DNA from: Liquidambar formosana
Taxonomy: Eukaryota > Streptophyta > Magnoliopsida > Saxifragales > Altingiaceae
NCBI GenBank assembly: GCA_039720395.1
Contig: CM077827.1
Location: 22,906,375-22,970,374, forward strand
Direction: 5' to 3'
Length of the DNA: 64,000 nt
Made by a program: the position numbers and the translations under genes
Notes under the pieces: model-generated
Told to the model about the DNA's origin: nothing
The model's database searches: none
What the model saw: only the letters and a program-made list of their open reading frames with translations
Part shown: one piece after another, positions 45,748-56,600 of the stretch
How the letters are laid out: every line of letters starts with the position of its first letter
How positions within the stretch are numbered: the first letter of the stretch is position 1

Positions 45748-46901
45748 TGTTAAAAATATAAGAGTAAAAACATAGATGTCGAAAATCAAAATATGAAATA
45801 ATATAATTTATAATAAGAGAAATAGACTTATCGATTGAGGCATGTGAGAACACTATCCTTAAGATTTGATTTGCGCCCCTCGGAGTGAATCACTCGGTGC
45901 ATCTAAGTCCTCCAGTGCCCAACCCTCCAAGATACAACAATCGTGTTTCTCGTAAATGTGCACTCGTAAGTACAAGGAGCTGAACAGCTCTGAATCGTTC
46001 CATGAAAATATTCAATAAATATTGATGAAAACTAGATGAAATTTTATATAAAAAAGGTTTATAGATGGAGAGAAAAGAAGGATTGAGAAAAAGCTTTCTA
46101 AAACCTTTTTTTTTTTTTTTTTTTTGTGGTTTTTCTCATACAAAGGAAGAAGAAGAAGAAAACTAAAAACCATAGTTATTAAACTCGGATCAGTCAATCT
46201 GACCCGTGAACCGGTGACCCGGCATGTGACCGGTCCAGTTATCTAATAGGATCAGATATGCACTTGAACCGGACAGAATCAGAGTGAACCACTTGAACTA
46301 ATGGGTTTTTGCAAGAACCAGTGTAAACCGGTCCAATCGGATGGGTTTTATTACTATGAATGAGTTTAATAAACTCTCAAGTTTTTGTAAGGGTTGGGAG
46401 TTGAAATGTAGATCTGCACAAACTTAGAAGGCTTTGGAAGGCTCTCAACCACTAAATCACTTGTTTTTGTAAAGTCTAATGTACCCATTTCAAATCAAAT
46501 CAAATCAAATACATTTCAAATAATATATACTTTATAAAAATTAAAATATAGACTTTTCTCTATTTTATTTAGCAAATTTATATTTTTTATTATTTTTTAA
46601 TTTTATGACCGGTTCAACCGGTGACCGATGGTTGAACCAAGGTCGAATCAGTGACCCAACCTTTAGACCGGGTCAATGTCCGGTCTGGGTTTAATAACTA
46701 TGCTAAAAACCATAAAAAAAGATTGTGGAAACCATTTTTTTTTCTCCAAAAGGGTGTGTAACTCCCCAACAATAATATGCCCAGTAACTTAAATGTAATG
46801 GACCAAATAAATAAATGACATAATGATCATAAAATCACATATAATAAATAATAATTTGAATCTATCACACATTTTTTATTTTACTTAGAAACAATACAAC
46901 A
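45748..46901 (-). repeat. 5' LTR (minus sense) of the outer element, with an inserted MITE
   Basis: 1154 bp. It matches 14916-15537 except for a 532-bp insertion at 46171-46702. It starts TGTTAAAAATATAAGAG and ends ACAATACAACA, followed by the ATAAC duplication. Confidence 0.85.
46171..46702. mobile_element. TIR element inserted in the LTR
   Basis: Inverted ends CATAGTTATTAAAC and GTTTAATAACTATG. Duplicated target CTAAAAAC (46163-46170 and 46703-46710), or 9 bp CTAAAAACC if the end base is assigned to the target. The partner LTR at 15330-15350 shows the empty site GACTAAAAACCATAAAA. The 8-9-bp target fits hAT or Mutator-like MITEs. The interior is rich in ACCGGT/GACCGG-type words; no ORF. 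Confidence 0.85.
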
Positions 46902-47065
46902 ATAACTTCCAATATTGTGCTGTGTATAATAAGCCAAGATTGATGCTTCGGGAGGCTCATATCATAGCCAAACAGATGATGAGACCTAGAAACATTGATC
47001 TTAGGCATAACGTTATTACTCATTATCATTAATGAAGTTATTTCCCTATTACCCAAAAAAAAAAA
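46902..47065 (+). pseudogene. LINE-type RNase H relic, 3' part with poly(A) tail
   Basis: Directly continues the frame broken at 14915: NFQYCAVYNKPRLMLREAHIIAK corresponds to the end of the RVT_3 RNase H domain (V-R..N..AH.IAK). Then come a short 3' UTR, TCATTAATGAAGTTATTTCC, and an A12 tail at 47054-47065, the usual end of a LINE copy. Joining the two parts requires removing one ATAAC. Confidence 0.7.
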
Positions 47066-47069
47066 TTTA

Positions 47070-47740
47070 TTTAATTTATAGAATGAGGATAAACTTTGAT
47101 GACCGAGTAAAAGGGGCCCCTTTTAGAATGATTCTTGGCTCTGCTCCTACTGAGGTCCTCTGCCCATGATCAGGCTAAGCTCTATTTTCTAAGCTTCGTT
47201 GGAGTAGGCTGGCTTTTATGAAGGATATTTCTATTAAAACATGGGCTGAGCTCATTTCTAAATAAGGTAACCTGTATATCAATTCAATTAAACCTATAGG
47301 GAGAAGGGGAAAAAAAAATAACAAGATAAAAAAATTAGCATCACTAACATAAAATTATAAACACGTCCTCAACTATCAACACCACCAAGATCTCATATAG
47401 GTTATTTAACATTTTTTTTCACTTGATTAAATATAAAATTCATATATTGTTGATTAGTTATTTGTTAAATTTAAATAATGTATATCTGAAATAATATGAA
47501 ATTGGGTTTCAGGTTGGGCGGTTTGCTCGAGACCTTTGACTATGACCAACCCGAATTGAATTGGGGCAGTCATTTTCGTACACATACCCAATTGGCATAT
47601 TAAATATGATTGGCGAAACTCACTCAAAGTTCGGGTTGGGCAGACTTAGTTGCACCCCTAATTTTAGTGTAGACTAGTCTTTTGTTTGCTTTTCTTATTT
47701 CTAGAAACCCATAGTCTCAGTATTTTCAAACCGATAATCC
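47070..47740. other. No gene recognised
   Basis: Contains GGTTGGGCGGTTTGCTCGAG and GTTCGGGTTGGGCAGACTTA (about 47513-47645), words common in plant dispersed repeats, but no element borders. Joins a decayed LTR copy near 47740. Confidence 0.35.
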
Positions 47741-47816
47741 TCCCAAGTCATGTGAGGCCCTCACGCGCAAAATAAGAGGAAACATGGCAAGACATTCTTA
47801 CTTGGACCGCAGTAAC

Positions 47817-47944
47817 TGTGAGATGTATATCTTTATTTTATTAGTTTTATTAGGGTAGTTTAGTCTTTTACATCTTAGGGTTGTCTTTGTATAAATATAG
47901 CACTTTGCATAATGAATTATTCAATTGATTATTGCAAACTTACA
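47817..47944 (+). repeat. 5' LTR of the copia element
   Basis: TGTGAGATGTATATCTTTAT ... GCAAACTTACA, with TATAAATATAGC at about 47890-47901 as a probable TATA box. The 3' copy is 52722-52849. Confidence 0.9.
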
Positions 47945-48476
47945 TGGTATCAGAGCCTTAAGGGCTGCCGCACCTTCTCCCTCGACTATTGCATCTCTTC
48001 TTCACAGCAACCCACCATTGCATCCTCTTTGCAGAAGCCATGAAGCCCTCTTATACTTCAGCCAATCGCACCAGATTTACCCAATCGCACTACGCACCAG
48101 ATTTACCCAATCGCACCTTCTTCTCCATCGGATCAGCCAATCGCACCAACCTTCTGCCATTGTCGGACCTTTAATCGCACCAGCCTTCAGTCAACACCTC
48201 GTATCTCTCTCTCCTTCTGCCATTGTCAGACCTTCTTCATCTAAAATTGCAACCTAAACTGCACCATCGCACCAGCTTAGGGCTCGAAACATTTGAAACT
48301 TGGCAGCACATCCCTTCTCCCTATCTAGTCGAGATTTAGCAGCAACCCACCAGCGTATTTCTTCTCTATTTACCCAGTTATTGCACTACCCATCGTGAGA
48401 ATTTGTTGGTTGCAGTCCTTGTGTGACTTGTTAACTTGTGGACTATAGCTATATATATATAATCTTAGACATCATC

Positions 48477-51400
48477 ATGGCAGAAGATAAAATGCAGGCC
48501 ATTAGTATCAGATTGAATGGTGACAATTACTCATATTGGTCTAATGTTATGAAAATTTTTTTGATTGGTAAAGGTCGATGGGGTTACATTACTGGGACAG
48601 AAATTCGACCTTCAAATCCTAAGGTTGATGGCTTTGACAAAGCAATTGCAAAGTGGGAAATAGAGAATGCACAGATTCTCACTTGGTTACACAACTCTGT
48701 GGAGCCAAGTATTGGTCAAAATTTTTCTAAATATGACACAGCCAAGAAAGTTTGGGATTACTTACAAGGTATATATTTGGAGTCGAATTTTGCAAAACAA
48801 TATGAACTGGAGATGTCTATTCGAGGGGCCTTCCAAAAGGAGAAATCAATACAGGAATTTTATAATGAAATGACTACTTATTGGGATCAGTTGGCACTTA
48901 TGGAACCCGTTGAATTGCAGCGCTTGGATGTTTATATTAATTATCGGGAAAGGCAGAGGTTGACCCAATTTCTTATGGCACTTCGTGATCAGTTTGAACC
49001 CCTCCGTGGAGCAATTCTTCATCGTGTTCCCTCACCCAAAGTTGATGCCGCTGTCCGAGAACTTATAGCTGAGGAAACCCGCTTTAAGATTGCTTATCCT
49101 GCTCCACCTTCTCAGTCAGTGTTTACTGCCTCCTCTGCTCAGCCTCCACTATTACCTACACCTTCTGTGCATCTCACTCAGCTCACTGGGAAGCCCAAAC
49201 CTCGTGTTGGTGTTGATGAGTGCAGCTTTTGTCGTAAAAAAGGACACTGGAAGTACACACGTCCTAAACTTACGGCCCAACATAGACGATCTCCTCCTCA
49301 ATCTACTTCTCGAGCACCTTCACAGTCCTCAGTTCGCCTACCAATAGCATTTGCAGCACCTGCATCTAGCAGTGTATCACCTACCACTTTACAATCTATG
49401 ATTGAGCAGCTCCAGTCTATTATTGCATCTTCTTCTGGGAATCAGTCTCAAGCCTCCGCTATGTCTACTGTTTACTCAGGTTTGCATGGTTCTTCTTCCT
49501 TAGGTATTTCTCCCACCTCTTGGATATTTGATTTTGGCTCTTCTCATCATATGACACCTCATTTGTCGTTCTTGAGTAACTGTGTTTCTCCTTCTTCTCC
49601 TATTACTATTGTTACTGCTAATGGTTCTCCTATGCATGTTGTCTCAATAGGCTCTATCCTTCCTTCATCATCTTCATCTTTATCTATTCCTGATGTATTT
49701 TATGTTCCTACCTTGTCTCTTAGTTTATTGTCTATTAGTCAACTCTCTGATTCTGGCTTTGATGTTATCTTTTCCTCCTCTGACTGTGTTGTTCAAGAAC
49801 GGACGTCCAAGAAGCAAATTGGGACCGGGCGTAGAGTTGGTGACTTGTATGTCTTGGAGAGCTTGTAAGTTCCTGTCAAGAGTAGTTCGTCAGCATTATC
49901 TTCCTTTTGCTTAGATCAGCAGTCTTCCCCTTTTTATCTTTGGCATTCTAGATTAGGACATTTATCAAGTGATAGATTGAAAGGTCTTGTTTCGTTTGGT
50001 TATTTGGGAAATGTTTCTTTGAGTGACATATCAAATTGTAGTGGATGTAAACTTGCCAAGATGTCTGCTTTACCATTTAATAAAAGTTCATCTGTTTCTC
50101 TTTCTCCCTTTTCTCTTGTGCATACTGATGTGTGGGACCTTCTCCCATTGCTACTAAAAGTGGCTCCCTCTATTATGTTTCTTTTATTGATGATTACAGT
50201 TGTTTTTGTTAGGTGTATCTCATGACTTACAAATCAGATTTCTATCGTATCTATCGTAATTTTCATTCCATGATTCAAACTCAATTTTCTACCATCATTA
50301 AAGTTCTCCGTTCTAATTTGGGTGGTAAGTATTGTTTGACAGAATTCACTAAGTTTTTGAATGCCAATGGTACTCTCCATCAGTCTTCTTGCTCAGGGAT
50401 TCCTGAACAGAATGGTGTTGCTGAAAGGAAACATAGGCACATCCTTGAAACTGCTCGAGCTCTTCTTCTTTCTTCGTCTGTTCCTTCTGTTTTCTGGGGT
50501 GAAGCTGTTCTTACTGCTGTTTACCTACTAAATCGTATGCCCACACCTCTTCTTTTTGGGGTTTGTCCTTATGCCAAGTTGTTTGGTCAGACACCTAATT
50601 ATTCTCTTTTGCGAGTTTTTGGTTCTGCTTGTTTTGTTCTTCTTCCCAAAAGAAAACGTAATAAGCTTAGCGCTCGCTCTGCTTTGTGTGTCTTTTTGGG
50701 GTATGGTCTTCATCAGAAAGGGTATCGGTGTTATGATCCTATGTCTAAAAAGTTGTATGTGTCTCGTCACATTGTCTTTTTTGAACGTATTTCTTATTTT
50801 ACTATTCCCTCTAGAGTTGCACCTGTCTCCAAAGAGGACTTGGTTTACATTGATCCTTTTCTGGTTGATGAGTCCTCTAAGGAATTTGTTTATGATCTTA
50901 ACGTCCCATCTCTTCCTCTTCCTGATACTGTTTCTTCTGAGTCTAACCCTTCTCAATTTTCTTCTTTTCCTTTGGTTTACTCTCGCAGTATGACATGGCC
51001 TCCTCAGCCTCTCTGCACCATCTCTGACGTTCCCCCACTGCATCTTCGGACGAGCCCCTTCCTGAACGCCGTTATCCTTTGCGTACATGTACTCCTTCAG
51101 TAAGACTTCGTTTCTCTAATATTTGTTTTTCTTCTTCTTATTGTTCTTTTCTTTCTTTTATTCATTCTTATTTTGAACCCCATTCTTATAAGGAAGCCTG
51201 TACTGATCCCCGTTGGATTGATGCAATGCATGATGAATTAATTGCTCTTGATAAACATGGTACTTGGGAGTTGGTTCAATTGCCTGCAAGAAAGAATCTT
51301 ATTGGCTGCAAATGGGTTTATAAAGTGAAGACCAACTCAGATGGCTCTCTTGAACGCTACAAAGCTAGACTTGTTGCCAAAGGGTTTTCTCAGGAATATG

Positions 51401-52704
51401 GGGTTGACTATGAAGAGACGTTTGCCCCTGTTGCTAAAATGACTACTGTTCGTACTTTGATTTCTGTAGCTGCAGACCGTCAGTGGCCACTATTTCAGCT
51501 TGATGTTAAAAATGCCTTTCTCAATGGCCATCTCCATGAAGAAGTTTACATGCATCCCCCACCAGGTTTGACTCATCCTCCTGGTTATGTTTGTCGTTTA
51601 CGTCGTGCTTTCTATGGTTTAAAGCAATCTCCTCGTGCTTGGTATGAGCGCTTTCAGTTGGCTATTACTCAGATTGGTTTTTGCTCTAGTGCTCATGACT
51701 CTGCTCTCTTTCTTTGCACTACTTCCCATGGTTTGGTTATTATTCTTTTATATGTGGATGACATGATTATTACTGGTTCTGATTCTTTTGCTATTGATGA
51801 AGTAAAGAAACATCTTTTCTTGGAGTTTGAGATGAAGGATTTAGGGCCTTTGCGGTATTTTCTGGGAATTGAGGTTGCTTCTTCCCCTAAGGGTTATCTT
51901 TTAATACAGTCGAAGTATGCAAATGAGCTTATCCATTGTGCTCGTCTTACAGATGATAAAGTTGTGGATACACCTATCGAATTGCATGCCAAATTCTCAG
52001 CTTCTGATGGTGTTCCATTAGATGATCCTACACTCTATCGTGAGCTTGTTGGTTGTTTGGTTTACCTCACTGTCACCCATCCTGATATTGCATATGTTGT
52101 TCATGTTGTTAGTCAGTTTGTCTCTGCCCCTCGTCCTACTCATTGGGTTGCTTTGTTGCGTATTTTGCGCTATGTCAGAGGTACAATCTTCCAGAGTTTA
52201 TTGCTATCCTCTACTTCTACTTTGACTTTAAGGGCTTATGCTGATGCTGATTGGGCTGGTGATATTAATGATCGTAAGTCTACTAGTGGATTCTGTGTTT
52301 TTCTTGGTGATTCTCTTCTCTCTTGGAAAAGCAAGAAACAAACCGTGGTTGCTCGCTCTACCGTTGAGGCTGAATATCGTGCTATGGCCCACGCCACTGC
52401 TGAAATTGTTTGGCTTCGATGGCTTCTATCTGATTTAGGCATTACTATTTCATCTCCGACTCCTCTTTACTATGACAATACAAGTGCCATTCAGATTGCT
52501 CATAATTCTGTCTTTCATGAACGTACCAAGCACATTGAGATCGATTGCCACTTTATTCGTCAGAATCTTCAGCTTGGCACTATTGATCTGCCATTTGTTG
52601 CCTCCACTGCCCAAATTGCTGATTTCTTCACTAAGACTCATACATCCACTCGTTTTCATTTTCTCTTTAGCAAACTCTCAGTGCTCTCTGGGTTCTCATC
52701 CTGA
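48477..52704 (+). pseudogene. gag-pol: Copia gag-pol with stops and frameshifts
   Basis: Gag starts at ATG 48477 (MAEDKMQAISIRLNGDNY) and shows the UBN2-type gag core. Its zinc knuckle reads CSFCRKKGHWKYTRPKL, having lost the final Cys of CX2CX4HX4C. The protease motif reads WIFDFGSSHHMT instead of the usual DSGASHHM form. TAA at 49866-49868 cuts the frame before the GAG-pre-integrase region (LWHSRLGHLSS, CSGCKLAKMS), which continues in frame. An extra base at about 50137 shifts the frame and TAG lies at 50210-50212. Integrase continues from 50213 (SGIPEQNGVAERKHRHILET). Another frameshift lies near 50990-51040. RT-RNase H from 51079 to 52704 is uninterrupted, with FQLDVKNAFLNG, LLYVDDMIITG, YADADWAGD and STVEAEYRAM. 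It needs enzymes in trans to move. Confidence 0.92.
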
Positions 52705-52721
52705 GTTTGAGGGGGGGGGGG

Positions 52722-52849
52722 TGTGAGATGTATATCTTTATTTTTTTAGTTTTATTAGGGTAGTTTAGTCTTTTATATCTTAGGGTTGTCTTTGTATAAA
52801 TATAGCACTTTGCATAATGAATTATTCAATTGATTATTGCAAACTTACA
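52722..52849 (+). repeat. 3' LTR of the copia element
   Basis: A 128-bp copy of 47817-47944, preceded by the G-run. Followed by ACTTCAATTCAGG, part of the disrupted gypsy-type LTR. Confidence 0.9.
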
Positions 52850-54346
52850 ACTTCAATTCAGGTCTATCTTATGTAACGCAGGACTAAGGGATAAGAAGAC
52901 ACGGCACGATGTCTTTTTTCCTTTTGGGACCACTGTAATCCTGACTCTATTAACCCTTATCATCACAATTTTACATAAATTTTTATATAAATGTTTTCCC
53001 ATAATCATTTCATAAAGAATAATAAGAAAATGGTTTCTAAAACATTTGTATAAAAGTGACCCTTCAATATTATGACTGTAAAGATTTAGCCCAATAGATT
53101 TAAAAATTAACCCACTATACTAAAAAATACACAAGGGGTCTAAATACAACATGTATACATCAAAATAGGGTACAAATGTCAAACCCTAGATTTACCCAAT
53201 TCATAAATTTCATGAAATTAAACTCCACGCATAAAAAATACATAAATATGTGTTAGCCTCAAGGTTTCAGTCCATGAATATATTATGATTTTAATGATAA
53301 CAAAGCATTGATGATAATGCACTAATGTTTATTATTGAAGTTATTCATTGTAAGCTAGGTTTTTCTATGTTCAATGAGCTATCATAAGAAGAAAGCCAAA
53401 AAGAACAAGAGAAGCAAAGAGCCTCGAGGAAGAGAAGATTCAACTCTCAAGAACCCCATTAAGAGAAGACTTGGGTATTTGGACGGCTCATTTGAGACAA
53501 CTGGAAATCTTTTAAGAAGGTTGAAACTTTGAGAAGGCTGAAAGTCAAGTTTAAGAAGGCTGAAAGTCTGAAGCAAAGGAATCCAATTTATTCCTTTTCT
53601 AGAATTTTGAGACAACTGAAAATGTTTTTGAGATGGATGCCGGCTAAAATCCTCATTCTGACATAATAACGACTAGTTTTCAAAGTGCGATTTGACTCGA
53701 AAAGTGCTCAAATGGCTATATTTTCAAAAGGGCTCATACCAAACGGTCATAAACCGTAAAAGCCTATTTAAATGGTGTCTAAAACATTTTGGATGGATGG
53801 ATTAACAAAAGGAAAAAGATTATACTCTTCATATCCATTATCAAGCCTTAGATCCATATACTAGAGATTTCATAATTTGCTATACTGTTGTTAAAAACTA
53901 GTCATCTTTATTTTTTCAAAGATGACTACTTTAATGTTGATCTTAAATACTAGTCATCTTTTCATCTTAAAAAACAAAAGATGACAGGTTTTTTTAAAAA
54001 TGATCATCCTTTTAAATTTTAAAAGCATCATCTATCAATCTTTTTCTTCTAGTGATTGTTTATATCATATCAAATTGAACTTAATTCTTTATTTATCCTA
54101 TCAAGAGGGATTTGTTGTTGTACTACATTCACATTTATATTTAAAAGAGATTGAAGGTTGAGTATAACCCTTGTTGAGCATAAGGGATTTGCTTGTTGTA
54201 AAAGTTTAATCTACACCCGCAAATAGATTGAGTTTAATCTTTACCCGGAAAGAGATTGTGTAAAAGTTTGATTTACACCCGCAATTAGATTGGTTAGTAG
54301 ATTTGGAATCCTCTAGCGGAGTTCTTGAGGCAAGGACGTAAGCGGG

Positions 54347-55786
54347 TGTAGTCCCAAGTGAATAACCCTAGAGGGGGGGTGAATAGGGTTATAGGCCAAT
54401 TAAAAAAATTATAGCAAACTAAACTCAGATTATTGCAAGCACAATTAAATGTAAGACAATGCAATAATAAAGAGATTAAGGGAAGAAGAATGCAAACGAT
54501 ATAACGAGGTTCGGCCTCCCGCCTACGTCCTCGCTTCAAGAGCGCGCTTGAGGATTCACCAATCCACTATCACTCTCCTTCAAGGTGGAGCAGCAAACCT
54601 TTACAACTTGAGTGTTCTTCACCAACACTTAGCCAAATGCACTCTTCTCAAGTGCTTACAAGTGAGGGTATTCACAACCCTTTTGATACAAAGTATTTTG
54701 GAGATGATTTTGTGTACAAAGAAGGCTCTCTCAAAGAGTAAATACACAGCAAAATGAAAGCACACTTCAGCTATTGATTGATTTCAATGAATGCTCACAA
54801 GAGGAATTAGGGCTTGTAATTGATTTTCTTGTTTTAGCTCAATGAATGCTCATAAATGAGCTCAAGCCTTGTATTTATACTCAAGGGGTCCATACTAGCC
54901 GTTCTGGAACAATAAATGCCGGGAAAAGAAGTTTGGTGGGCAATAAATGCTTCAATTATCCGTTAGAAAACTAGCCGTTATAATTTTCCCGAGGTTTTCA
55001 GCCGGCTGAAAAATTTTTCAGCCGTCTGAAACATCCTTTTCAGCCGTCTGAGTGAGGCTACTGAATATTCCAGAGAGGATGTAAAAGAGGAACACAAGTT
55101 CATATTTCTCAGCCGTCTTAAACCTGACTTTCAGCCGTCTGCAGTGTCATTTCAGCCGTCTGATTAAGGCTGCTGAAAATTTCAGAGAGGTTAACATTTG
55201 GTATGTGAGCAAGCCTGCTCCTTCAGCCGTCTGATCAAACTTTCAGCCGGCTCAAACTGAATTTCAGCCGGCTCAAAGAGCCGTCTGAAAAATACAGAGA
55301 GGGTGTTCTATAGGAGTTAACTTTTTCAGCCTGCTGAAAAAGATTCAGCCTGCTGAAACCTCATTTTCAGCCGGCTGAAACATTGTTTTAGCCGTCTGAA
55401 AATCCCTGATTTCAGACAAAATACAACTTTCTTTCCTTTTGAATAGTTTGTCATTTTTAAGTCTTTAAGGTCATTGAATTTGTAAAGTTTTAAGCCCTTC
55501 CAACTGGTGAGCAAGGATTGAAAGCAATCTTACAAGATTTTCCTAGCGTTGTCACAAATTGATTTGATAAATCTTGATTGCTCTTGAACAATTGATGGAT
55601 CCATTGCGTTGCTTTCTTATCATCTATGCTTTGCTTGTTTGTGCATTTTGATCCTTGCTGCTTTGAACCATTTAGCGGCTTTGATACCTGTCTAGATTCA
55701 TCACTTAAATGCTCATTAGTCTTTTAAACATCTTCTTATGTATTGTTATCATCAAAACCTCGGGGATTAAGCCATTTAGGCCAACA
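54347..55786 (-). mobile_element. Solo LTR nested inside the previous solo LTR
   Basis: 1440 bp; the minus strand reads TGTTGGCCTAAATGG ... TTGGGACTACA. Perfect duplication GCGGG (54342-54346 and 55787-55791). It belongs to the same broad family as its host: shared GTTTTGATGATAACAA-like start, ATAACGGCTAGTTTTC core, and CCGAACCTCGTTATATC-like 3' part. It contains a palindrome cluster and a minus-strand TATA box. Inverted relative to its host. Confidence 0.88.
54871..55400 (-). promoter_or_regulatory. Palindrome cluster (TTTCAGCCGGCTGAAA type) upstream of a TATA box
   Basis: Perfect TTTTCAGCCGGCTGAAAA at 54995-55012 and TTTCAGCCGGCTGAAA at 55365-55380. About a dozen near-copies lie between them (TTTCAGCCGTCTGAAA, TTCAGCCTGCTGAAA, half-sites). 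The minus-strand TATA box GTATAAATAC is at 54871-54880, about 115 bp downstream of the cluster. The arrangement mirrors the other LTR promoters here. Confidence 0.6.
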
Positions 55787-56330
55787 GCGGGAGATCCGAA
55801 CCTCGTTATATCTTGTGTTTGATTTCTCCAACTCTCTCTTATTTATTTGCTTTCATTAATTATGCTATTTGCATCATTGTTTAATTTATTATATTAGCAA
55901 AATTTTTTAAAGTTCCATATATTTTGTATCAACCCAATTCATCCCCTAGGGTTAATTCTTGGGCCAACAATATGGTTTGTAAATATGCAATTCACATAAT
56001 TTTCTCTCGATTCGTGTGTACAATGATTTACAACAATGAAAAGTGTACCTACCTGTCAAACGGTAGCTAGAAAAGTGAATCCGAGGGTGGATGTGCGTAG
56101 ATTGGGGTAAAAATAGCAAGATCTAAGCACCGCATGGTTGAATCCGAGCTCCAGTGGCTTCATTCCTCGCCATCAACCTCTCTCTCTCTCCCTCGTGCTT
56201 CTCCTTCTTCTCTCCTTCTCTCAGCTGAAACATAGCCACAAAACCCATTAGAGTTGGGTTTTAAAGGGAAAACCAAGGAGGGCAAAAGCATAATTTCATA
56301 GACTTAAAAAAGATTACAAACTGCTGAAGC

Positions 56331-56436
56331 CCAATCGATTGCCCTGTATGAGCCTGATCGATTAGGGGTAGGTAGAGCCCAATGGTCATTTCCAGGCCAC
56401 CACCGATCGATCAGCCTAGGCTTCCCGATCGATCGC
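56331..56436 (-). promoter_or_regulatory. Palindrome cluster (CGATCGATCG type) in the decayed gypsy-type LTR
   Basis: CAATCGATTG (56332-56341), CCTGATCGATTAGG (56353-56366), CCGATCGATC (56403-56412) and CGATCGATCG (56426-56435). It occupies the position that TTTCAGACGTCTGAAA repeats occupy in the homologous LTR at 12165-12280. Downstream on the minus strand the two LTRs align again through TTTTTTAAG, CTAATGGGTTT and the GA-rich leader. Confidence 0.6.
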
Positions 56437-56600
56437 CCTCACTGTAAAAGCACTATAATGTGTTAAAATCATCTGAATTCAGCTATGTTTCTTTTATTTT
56501 CAATTTGTACACGTGCCCTATAGTTCTTAGGTTCAAAATGTTAAGGTCCTCATAGACTGGATTTATCTTGAATGTCAATTAACACATAGTGGGCAGTCAC

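Larger units (their letters stand above)
14916..46901 (-). mobile_element. Non-coding LTR retrotransposon (LARD-like) hosting the Ogre-type element and a LINE
   Basis: Two related LTRs (14916-15537 and 45748-46901) bound this element, which is flanked by the 5-bp duplication ATAAC (14911-14915 and 46902-46906). The RNase H relic reads on across the gap, which independently supports these borders. Orientation is minus because a purine tract, GTGGGGGATC on the minus strand, abuts the 14916-15537 LTR as a polypurine tract should. Without its insertions (Ogre-type element, L1 LINE, MITE) it would be about 5 kb. The remaining interior (15538-15745, 39116-40614, 43723-45747) shows no gag or pol similarity, so it must have moved using enzymes from elsewhere. 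No standard tRNA-Met primer site was seen next to the 5' LTR. Confidence 0.85.
47817..52849 (+). mobile_element. Ty1-copia element with very short LTRs
   Basis: 5033 bp bounded by 128-bp LTRs (47817-47944 and 52722-52849) that differ at only a few positions. The primer-binding site TGGTATCAGAGCC (initiator tRNA-Met type) begins at 47945 immediately after the LTR, and an unusually long G-run (52711-52721) forms the polypurine tract before the 3' LTR. Order gag, protease, integrase, RT-RNase H is copia-type. Short LTRs suggest an Ale/Retrofit-like lineage. Flanking 5-mers GTAAC and ACTTC do not match, but both flanks belong to the same decayed gypsy-type LTR, so a local rearrangement is likely. 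Confidence 0.9.
53251..55969 (+). mobile_element. Solo LTR (copia SIRE/Maximus-like) with another LTR inside
   Basis: Starts TGTTAGCCTCAAGG and ends TTGGGCCAACA; perfect 5-bp duplication ATATG (53246-53250 and 55970-55974). About 1.27 kb without the nested insertion. The start with downstream TTTTAATGATAACAAAGC resembles SIRE/Maximus-type copia LTRs. Repeated AAGAAGGCTGAAAGTC and TTGAGACAACTGAAAA units lie at about 53490-53625, upstream of AATAACGACTAGTTTTC. Confidence 0.85.
47741..56600 (-). mobile_element. Decayed gypsy-type LTR copy, split by later insertions
   Basis: Segments 47741-47816, 52850-53245 and 55975-56600 on the minus strand match the solo LTR at 11727-13788 in reverse order. 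Matching pieces include AGGCCCTCACGCGC and AAATAAGAGGAAACA (counterpart near 13080-13105), GAAGACACGGCA and GGGACCACTGTAATCCTG (near 12917-12965), and the GGTAGCTAGAAAAGTGAATC / GA-rich leader region (near 12385-12545). It is interrupted by a copia element and by nested solo LTRs. Outer ends could not be fixed. Confidence 0.65.

Noticed and set aside
50528..51088. 186-codon minus-strand frame opposite the copia integrase
   Set aside because: A shadow of the plus-strand polyprotein, rich in Arg/Lys because of the complementary codons.
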